From NCBI GenBank assembly GCA_964398035.1, contig CAYNLI010000144.1:1-5423 (forward strand): DNA of 5,423 nt, read 5' to 3'. Both the position numbers and the translations under genes were made by a program. Of the stretch, positions 1 to 4,572 are shown piece by piece. How positions within the stretch are numbered: the stretch's first letter is position 1; each line of letters starts with the position of its first letter. The DNA comes from Saonia sp964398035 (lineage in GTDB: Bacteria; Bacteroidota; Bacteroidia; Flavobacteriales; Flavobacteriaceae). The notes beneath the pieces were generated by a model, which did not search any database, was not told the DNA's origin, and was given only the letters and a program-made list of their open reading frames with translations.

Positions 1-65
1 CCATAATATTGTTATGGTATGGTGTATGGATTTTGATGTTAATTTTGGTCATAGATAGCATGTTT

Positions 66-1403
66 CTAATGTATTGCTTTTATCAATCCTTTTAAAAAAT
101 TATTAATATCAAAATCTGGATTTTCTGCCAATCCAGTTCTCACCACTACCAAGTCTTTTGATGGGATTACAAACACATATTGTCCCTGAAATCCATTGGC
201 AGAAAAAAGATCTTTGGGAACATCAGGATATTTACCATTGGCATTGAGCCAAAAGTGGGCACCATATGTTCCATTTGATTTTGGCGTAGACTCGGAGATA
301 TAATCTACCCATTCTGAGGAAAACAGTTGTTCACCGTTCCAATTCCCTTTATTTAAATACAATTGTCCAAATTTGGCCCAATCCCTTGTACTGGCCCATC
401 CATAAGACGAACCAACAAAATTACCTTCCGCATCTGCTTCCATGAGCATACTGTGCATCCCAATTTTATCAATCAAAGCAGCATATGGGAAATCTAAATA
501 TTCCTGATGCGTTTTAAACTGCATTCTTAAAATCCCTGAAAGTAAATTGGAAGTTCCTGAAGAATAGTTCCATACCTCAATAGGAGGTGCTATGGCTTCT
601 TTTCCTGCCTGTGCCTTTGTCATATCAGCATCCAAGAACAGCATTTTTGTAACATCAGAAATACCTGCATATTCCTCCTCCCATGCCAATCCACTTTGCA
701 TGCGCAACAAATGGTTCAACGTAATATTTTTTCTGGCATCATTTTGCCATTCCTTGATTGGAGCCAAATCATCTACCTTCAATTTACCTTGATATTCTAA
801 AATACCATACAACGTAGCCAAAAGACTTTTGGTCATGGACCAACCCAAAATTGGGCTATCTGGTCCAAAATCTTCTATATATTTTTCTGCAATAAGATGT
901 CCTTTGTACAAAACTAAAACAGTACGCGTTTTTTGAACTTCTGGATTGGAAAAAGCAGTATCCATAGCCTTATTCAATACTTCATAATCTATGGCTTCAA
1001 AAATAGAATCTTTAATTCCATTGTGACCATAAGGATAAGGGAGTGTGTCCAGTATTTGGACACGGTTTGGAAACAATGTAAGTTGATTCTCAAAATCTTC
1101 AGGAACCAAAACCACACCCAAACCTTTTCTAAAAATAGCTTTTCGGTTTTTTAGGCCGTATACATTTGCATATGCCGACTTTTGATTTTGATCAATTTCT
1201 ACTTCTGCTAATTTAATCAAGGGAACATTATGGTCATTAACAATAACAGATTCTGTTGTTCTATTGCCTATAAAAACATTAGATGCCATACTTTTTGCCG
1301 CAAAGCCCGATATAATATCTAATTTAGGATAATTGACCATAAAAAGAATAGCCAATACCCCAAGTAACAATACAAAAAACCATTTAATCCATTTCAGCTT
1401 CAT
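66..1403 (-). CDS. Membrane-anchored serine hydrolase, beta-lactamase/PBP superfamily (COG1680 type)
   Basis: 445 residues, apparently full length. Residues 7-24 are a hydrophobic stretch after a Lys/Trp-rich start, fitting an uncleaved signal anchor with the enzyme outside the cytoplasm. Residues 30-130 form an N-terminal extension typical of a flavobacterial subgroup (ISGFAAKSMASNVF near 31-44). The hydrolase core starts near 135. It has the S-x-x-K nucleophile motif SMTK (Ser189, Lys192), the HLLRMQSGL helix at 231-239, the second motif Y-S-S at 280-282, and GFQGQ at 404-408 in the place of the KTG/HTG motif. This layout resembles family VIII esterases, D-aminopeptidases and 6-aminohexanoate-dimer hydrolases more than true beta-lactamases, so substrate cannot be named. 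The ATG at 1403 is chosen because the anchor follows at once; the leader is A/T-rich without a strong Shine-Dalgarno. The stop of a cupin remnant lies 28 bases upstream on the same strand, so the gene probably was, and may still be, downstream in an operon whose front genes are lost. Superfamily is secure; the specific reaction is unknown. Confidence 0.93.
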   Translation of the reverse strand: MKLKWIKWFFVLLLGVLAILFMVNYPKLDIISGFAAKSMASNVFIGNRTTESVIVNDHNVPLIKLAEVEIDQNQKSAYANVYGLKNRKAIFRKGLGVVLVPEDFENQLTLFPNRVQILDTLPYPYGHNGIKDSIFEAIDYEVLNKAMDTAFSNPEVQKTRTVLVLYKGHLIAEKYIEDFGPDSPILGWSMTKSLLATLYGILEYQGKLKVDDLAPIKEWQNDARKNITLNHLLRMQSGLAWEEEYAGISDVTKMLFLDADMTKAQAGKEAIAPPIEVWNYSSGTSNLLSGILRMQFKTHQEYLDFPYAALIDKIGMHSMLMEADAEGNFVGSSYGWASTRDWAKFGQLYLNKGNWNGEQLFSSEWVDYISESTPKSNGTYGAHFWLNANGKYPDVPKDLFSANGFQGQYVFVIPSKDLVVVRTGLAENPDFDINNFLKGLIKAIH

Positions 1404-1431
1404 ATGCGTAATAAAATTTTAAATATTAATC

Positions 1432-1518
1432 CTATTGAAAGGCAAAATACATGCATTGCTCATCTCCCAAGTTCCTAATTGCATGGAGAATGTTAGATGC
1501 TGCATAATATACATCTCC
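1432..1518 (-). pseudogene. C-terminal remnant of a cupin-domain protein
   Basis: On the minus strand the 28 codons before the TAG at 1434-1432 read GDVYYAASNILHAIRNLG followed by DEQCMYFAFQ. This matches the last strands of a cupin barrel: G-D, a short loop, a metal-ligand type His (here H12 of the fragment), then N-x-G-D-E and an aromatic tail (YFAFQ). No start belongs to it: two codons further upstream (V, P) the frame meets TGA, and the preceding sequence belongs to a different gene in another frame. A complete cupin needs roughly 100 or more residues, so most of the gene is missing. It sits 28 bases before the serine hydrolase start on the same strand, so it was probably cotranscribed with it. 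Family call is by eye from a short fragment; the reading as a coding remnant is stronger than the exact family. Confidence 0.6.
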
Positions 1519-1615
1519 TACTGGTCATTGCAGTTAAGCTGCCCGGGCACACAATAAATCCGAAAAGAAAAATTCCAGGCAATAGGGATTTGAATATTTT
1601 TTTAATGTTGCTCAT
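1493..1615 (-). pseudogene. N-terminal remnant of an NRAMP-like metal transporter, out-of-frame at a deletion
   Basis: An ATG at 1615 on the minus strand opens a 40-codon frame. Its first 30 residues, MSNIKKIFKSLLPGIFLFGF then IVCPGSLTAM, resemble the start of NRAMP/MntH-like transporters: a short basic tail, L-x-P-G-I-F, then a first transmembrane helix with a G-S-x-T-A-M turn. After the Met at codon 30 the similarity stops, the frame reads TSRRCILCSI and ends at TAA. From about 1518 the same DNA instead reads as the end of a cupin in another frame. The join therefore lies near 1519-1527 and is best explained by a deletion that removed the rest of the transporter and the front of the cupin. 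Normal NRAMP proteins exceed 400 residues, so this cannot work as a transporter. CPGS in place of the usual GTGS-like turn suggests further decay. The family assignment is by eye on 30 residues. Alternatives are a chance hydrophobic ORF or a recruited 40-residue membrane peptide. Confidence 0.5.
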
Positions 1616-1746
1616 GTGGTTGGTTTTCAGTTAGTCAAATTGGTTTTAAGAAGTGAAAATACTAATTATTCTTTTCATAAATTAATTACGCATGCTTTAG
1701 CGTTCTTAAGAGTATTATTCTTTTCTTTATATCTTTAAACCAACCT
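1616..1746. promoter_or_regulatory. Divergent control region between the transporter remnant and the dehydrogenase remnant
   Basis: These 131 bases lie between two divergent ATGs (1615 minus, 1747 plus). Both starts are preceded by the same nonamer: AAACCAACC-AC-ATG on the minus strand (plus-strand 1618-1626) and AAACCAACC-T-ATG on the plus strand (1737-1745), giving a 9-base inverted repeat around the region. Inside are an imperfect inverted repeat (TTAATTACGC 1682-1691, GCGTTCTTAA 1700-1709, 8 of 10 positions pairing) and a direct repeat ATTATTCTTTTC (1665-1676 and 1714-1725). I see no clear Bacteroidota -7 box TAnnTTTG; TATCTTTA at 1730-1737 is a partial match but very close to the start codon. 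The position and symmetry suggest a shared promoter/operator region, which is inference. Confidence 0.5.
1682..1709. repeat. Imperfect inverted repeat, candidate operator
   Basis: TTAATTACGC and GCGTTCTTAA are separated by an 8-base spacer (ATGCTTTA); 8 of 10 arm positions are complementary. The site lies close to the centre of the divergent intergenic region, a usual place for a regulator that controls both directions. The arms are AT-rich, and no known regulator consensus was recognised. Confidence 0.35.
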
Positions 1747-1953
1747 ATGAAAGTACTAGTCTGTCTAAATATACCTGATGTAGGTATAGCCCTAATGAAA
1801 AGTGAAGGGATTGAGATGATTAAATGGACAAATGATTTACCCATGACCGCTAAAGAACTAAATACGGAAGCTAAAGAATATGATGCTTTGCTTACCACAA
1901 GTAATTATAAAATTGACAAAGTTTTTCTTGAGGAAAATACCCTGAACAATTAA
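1747..1953 (+). pseudogene. N-terminal remnant of a D-isomer-specific 2-hydroxyacid dehydrogenase
   Basis: 68 codons from ATG 1747 to TAA 1951-1953. Residues 1-61 follow the N-terminal lid of glyoxylate/D-glycerate dehydrogenases: MKVLVCLNIPDVGIALM, then a 'W..D.PMTAKEL' segment at 27-38, 'EYDALLTT' at 44-51 and 'KIDKVFLEE' at 55-63. Family members have about 310-330 residues. Here the protein stops just where the segment leading into the Rossmann domain should begin, so the GxGxxG nucleotide-binding motif and the catalytic Arg, Glu and His are all absent and dehydrogenase activity is not possible. The final residues (TLNN) may be read-through past a deletion point near 1940. The amidase starts only 7 bases after the stop, so the remnant may now serve as a translated leader of that operon. 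The reading as a truncated gene is firm; which substrate the ancestor used cannot be told. Confidence 0.8.
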
Positions 1954-1960
1954 CCATACT

Positions 1961-2620
1961 ATGAAAAAATTTATTCTTCTCTTTAGTTTAATCTGTTTGG
2001 CGTCTTGTAATATTTCCAAACAAATAGTTGACAGACCCATTGTTTTTGATGAAGAACGAGAGGAATTGACATTGGAGTATTTATCCAATCGTTATGGTCT
2101 TGAACAACAAACGTCTGCCATTACACCTAAAATGATTGTTCTGCACTGGACCGCTATCCCTACGCTAGAAGCATCCTTTAAGGCTTTTGAACATTCAAAA
2201 CTACCTAATACACGTCCAGATATTACTAATGCAAGTGCATTAAATGTTTCTTCTCAATTTTTGATAGACCAAGATGGGACCATTTATAGGCAAATGCCCG
2301 AAACAACCATGGCAAGGCATGTCATAGGACTCAACCATTGTGCTATAGGAATTGAAAATGTTGGCGGTACTGAGGGTGTTCCTCTTACTAAAAGGCAGTT
2401 AAAAGCCAACATAAGGTTGGTAAAATATCTTTCATCAAAGTATACTATTGAATATCTTATTGGACATTATGAGTACACCAACTTTGTTGGGCACGAACTT
2501 TGGTTGGAGAAGGATGATGGCTACCGTACAGAAAAGACAGACCCAGGAAAAGATTTCTTGGAAAAAGTGAAGAAAGCCACTAAAAAGTATAATTTTAAAC
2601 AGACACCAATTAAAAAATAA
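1961..2620 (+). CDS. N-acetylmuramoyl-L-alanine amidase lipoprotein (Amidase_2/AmpD-like fold)
   Basis: 219 residues. The start is a lipoprotein signal: Lys-Lys, a hydrophobic run, then lipobox L-A-S-C with Cys16 as the lipidated residue, placing the enzyme on the periplasmic face of a membrane. The catalytic domain covers about 55-205. Zinc ligands by analogy with AmpD and T7 lysozyme are His62 (VLHWTA), His169 (IGHYEY) and Asp194 (K-T-D-P-G). Glu132 in GIENVGG and Lys192 match the conserved acidic and basic positions near the metal. Between His169 and Asp194 is a longer loop (25 residues rather than about 10 in AmpD) with HELWLEKDDGYRTEKT, which appears to be a feature of this flavobacterial subgroup. 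Such enzymes cut the amide bond between MurNAc and L-Ala of the stem peptide. The stop overlaps the next gene's ATG by one base, indicating translational coupling with the M14 peptidase. Substrate could be whole murein or released muropeptides. Confidence 0.92.
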   Translation: MKKFILLFSLICLASCNISKQIVDRPIVFDEEREELTLEYLSNRYGLEQQTSAITPKMIVLHWTAIPTLEASFKAFEHSKLPNTRPDITNASALNVSSQFLIDQDGTIYRQMPETTMARHVIGLNHCAIGIENVGGTEGVPLTKRQLKANIRLVKYLSSKYTIEYLIGHYEYTNFVGHELWLEKDDGYRTEKTDPGKDFLEKVKKATKKYNFKQTPIKK

Positions 2621-4083
2621 TGAAGAATAGTATTTTATCAATCTTATGTATACTGAGCGCCTTTGTATATGGGCAAGAAAAAGATGTTACAACAAACTTG
2701 TATGATACGTATGAGCAATACAAAGAGACTACCATAGGGAAACGCCGAATAAAACATGTGGACATTCAACCACTTATTGTCAAATATACCCAAAACCCTA
2801 AATTCATTGTCCAGAAAGTAGGAGAGTCCATTGAAGGAAGAAGCTTATCCTTAATCAGTATTGGTACAGGAGAAATCAATGTTTTTCTCTGGTCGCAAAT
2901 GCACGGAAACGAACCTACTGCCACACAGGCCATTTTTGATATCTTAAACTTTTTAGACAGCCCAGATTTTGCTGAAGAAAAGAAGGAAATACTAAAACAT
3001 TTAACCCTTCATTTTTTACCCATGCTAAATCCTGATGGGGCAGAGGTGTACCAAAGAAGAAATGCATTGGGAGTAGATATTAATCGTGATGCCTTACGGT
3101 TACAATCTCCGGAAGGACAAACATTAAAAAAGGTCAGGGATAGTCTAAATGCAGATTTTGGATTCAATCTTCATGACCAAAGTACTTATTACAACGCAGA
3201 ACTGACTAGTAAACCTGCAACAATATCCTATTTGGCAACAGCATACAATTATGAGAAGGATATGAACGATGTACGAGCCAATGCCATGAAAGTCATTGTA
3301 TACATGAACAATATTATTCAAAAATATGCCCCAGGACAGGTAGGGAGATACAGTGATGATTTTGAACCTAGGGCCTTTGGTGACAACATTGCAAAATGGG
3401 GCACTAGCCTTATATTAATTGAGTCTGGAGGATATACCAATGACATAGAAAAACAAGAAATCAGAAAGTTGAACTATGTGTCTATCATTTCTGCCCTATA
3501 TACCATAGCAAATGGTTCGTATAAGGAAGAACCCGTAGAAGACTATGAAAAAATTCCGCAGAATGACAAAAAGTTATTTGATTTAAAAATTGAAAATGTC
3601 ACCTATGAACTACTGGGCAAAAATTATATTTTAGATTTGGGTATTCATCGTCTTGAAGTGGACAATGAAACCCATGACGATTTTTATTACAGTAGTAGAA
3701 TCATGGACCAAGGCGATTTATCTACCTATTATGGGTATGAAACCTTGAATGCCAAAGGATACAAACTTAAAGTGGGAAAAGTATTTCCAAAAAGTTTTAT
3801 ATCCATAAACGATATTTCAAAACTGGATATTATGTCCCTTTTAAAATTGGGCTATGCTTATCTAAAAGTTACTGACATTCCGTTGGAAATTGTTTCTACA
3901 AAAGTCCCGTTACATCTAGTCAGTCCCAAATTTGAACAACCAAAGCTCTATATGGAAATAGGTATTAACCCGACTTTCTTTTTAGAAAAAGACGGACAAT
4001 TGACACATGCAGTAATCAATGGGTTTCTTATCGACCTAGATTCAGAAAAAACCAATTTTAAAAATGCTATGATTATTAGGTAG
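2620..4083 (+). CDS. Secreted M14-family zinc carboxypeptidase with a C-terminal extension
   Basis: 487 residues. Residues 1-18 are a signal peptide ending V-Y-G before Gln19, typical for signal peptidase I in this phylum; there is no lipobox. The M14 domain spans roughly 45-300. Zinc ligands are His95 and Glu98 (MHGNE) and His185 (NLHDQ). Asn155-Arg156 in DINRD matches the substrate carboxylate-binding pair, and Glu268 in LILIESGG matches the catalytic Glu. All key positions are present, so it should be active. Residues about 320-487 form a second, probably beta-rich domain that I cannot name; it ends with an 'F-L-E-K-D-G-Q...A-V-I-N-G-F' strand pattern. The start ATG shares its A with the amidase TAA (TAATG), so the pair is translated as a unit. 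The family includes true carboxypeptidases and enzymes that trim peptidoglycan stem peptides. Its coupling with an amidase favours the latter, but this is inference. Confidence 0.9.
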   Translation: MKNSILSILCILSAFVYGQEKDVTTNLYDTYEQYKETTIGKRRIKHVDIQPLIVKYTQNPKFIVQKVGESIEGRSLSLISIGTGEINVFLWSQMHGNEPTATQAIFDILNFLDSPDFAEEKKEILKHLTLHFLPMLNPDGAEVYQRRNALGVDINRDALRLQSPEGQTLKKVRDSLNADFGFNLHDQSTYYNAELTSKPATISYLATAYNYEKDMNDVRANAMKVIVYMNNIIQKYAPGQVGRYSDDFEPRAFGDNIAKWGTSLILIESGGYTNDIEKQEIRKLNYVSIISALYTIANGSYKEEPVEDYEKIPQNDKKLFDLKIENVTYELLGKNYILDLGIHRLEVDNETHDDFYYSSRIMDQGDLSTYYGYETLNAKGYKLKVGKVFPKSFISINDISKLDIMSLLKLGYAYLKVTDIPLEIVSTKVPLHLVSPKFEQPKLYMEIGINPTFFLEKDGQLTHAVINGFLIDLDSEKTNFKNAMIIR

Positions 4084-4096
4084 GGTATTAGTACCC
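4083..4096. other. Small hairpin overlapping two convergent stop codons
   Basis: GGGTA (4083-4087), loop TTAG, TACCC (4092-4096) is a perfect 5-base-pair stem. It covers the last base of the M14 gene's TAG and the complement of the stop codon (4088-4090) of the small minus-strand gene. No T-run follows on either side, so it is not a classical intrinsic terminator. It may be chance. Confidence 0.3.
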
Positions 4097-4255
4097 GAAG
4101 CTAAAATTCATTTGTGAACCATTTACCATTAAGTAAATAAACATTATGAATAGGGCAGTAACAATTGTGGAGAATAAAAATAATACTACTCCTCTATATC
4201 CTTTGGAAAGGTCACCAATTGCACTGTTTTGAATAATTTCATTTAATACATCCAT
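4088..4255 (-). CDS. Small single-pass membrane protein (55 residues), unknown function
   Basis: ATG at 4255 to TAA at 4090-4088, 55 residues. Residues 1-22 are a soluble N-terminus (MDVLNEIIQNSAIGDLSKGY, then R-G), residues 23-44 a clear transmembrane helix (V-V-L-F-L-F through F-I-Y-L-M-V), and 45-55 a short tail ending N-F-S-F-G-Y. Amino-acid use is well balanced, with a charged flank and a clean hydrophobic block, unlike a chance AT-rich ORF. Upstream is an A-rich leader (AAAAAGTAGAAATC) of the weak kind usual in this group. It is convergent with the M14 gene, with 4 bases between the stops. A strong hairpin terminator lies about 100 bases upstream of its start, so it is probably transcribed alone from within 4256-4355, although I could not identify its promoter. 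I do not recognise a family. Confidence 0.65.
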   Translation of the reverse strand: MDVLNEIIQNSAIGDLSKGYRGVVLFLFSTIVTALFIMFIYLMVNGSQMNFSFGY

Positions 4256-4355
4256 GATTTCTACTTTTTAAGTTACACATTCAGTTTTAGTTTTTAGGAT
4301 GTAAGATTTTATTAGTTATCTTATGGTTAGTATATATAAAACAACTATCAAGCCA

Positions 4356-4381
4356 AAAACCCTACTTAAGAGTAGGGTTTT
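4356..4381. terminator. Bidirectional rho-independent terminator
   Basis: AAAACCCTACT (4356-4366), loop TAAG, AGTAGGGTTTT (4371-4381): an 11-base-pair perfect stem with three G-C pairs in a row in the middle and A4/T4 ends, so a T-run follows the stem on both strands (TTTTATT on plus; TTTTTGG on minus). On the minus strand it would end transcripts of the VWA gene, whose stop lies about 190 bases away. On the plus strand it could end the amidase-M14 operon, about 270 bases after its stop and beyond the antisense small gene. Confidence 0.85.
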
Positions 4382-4572
4382 ATTAAAATGAATATCAAAA
4401 TATGTTTAATCAAAAAGTAGCTGCATGACTCTCAACTAAATGTCCATTTTTTTGTTGCAAGTCCAGTAAAAAATAATTCGACTATTGGCGCAGTAAATGC
4501 TGGCAAACAAAACCTTCAAATTCCATTACACAATGATTTTTGGAGTTTTCTTTCTTATTCTTTTAGGAATAG
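4382..4572. other. Intergenic stretch with no convincing gene
   Basis: About 190 bases between the terminator and the stop of the VWA gene. On the minus strand one frame (4526 to 4410) reads MEFEGFVCQHLLRQ, an amber stop, then SNYFLLDLQQKNGHLVESHA and ATF before TGA, which looks somewhat coding but matches no family I know. On the plus strand a start-less frame stays open from about 4421 to the TGA near 4629, running antisense into the VWA gene. Neither is strong enough to call. The stretch may be the 3' untranslated region of the VWA gene or an old remnant. Confidence 0.4.

Noticed and set aside
1..29. Hairpin CCATAA-TATTG-TTATGG at the left edge and three TATGG copies at 13-29
   Set aside because: A 6-base AT-rich stem without a T-run and short repeats of this kind are common by chance in AT-rich DNA, and the context is cut off by the window edge.
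1..61. Minus-strand frame from ATG at 61 to the left edge (MLSMTKINIKIHTPYHNNIM), 4 bases after the serine hydrolase stop
   Set aside because: Only 20 codons are visible, the composition is low in complexity, and there is no recognisable family. It could be the start of a downstream gene but cannot be supported from this window.
592..792. Plus-strand ORF of 66 codons inside the serine hydrolase gene
   Set aside because: Antisense shadow of a gene with complete catalytic motifs; no family features. The same holds for 933-1154.
1686..2088. Two overlapping minus-strand ORFs across the dehydrogenase remnant and amidase start
   Set aside because: Shadows of frames with clear family similarity; their own translations look like random AT-rich sequence.
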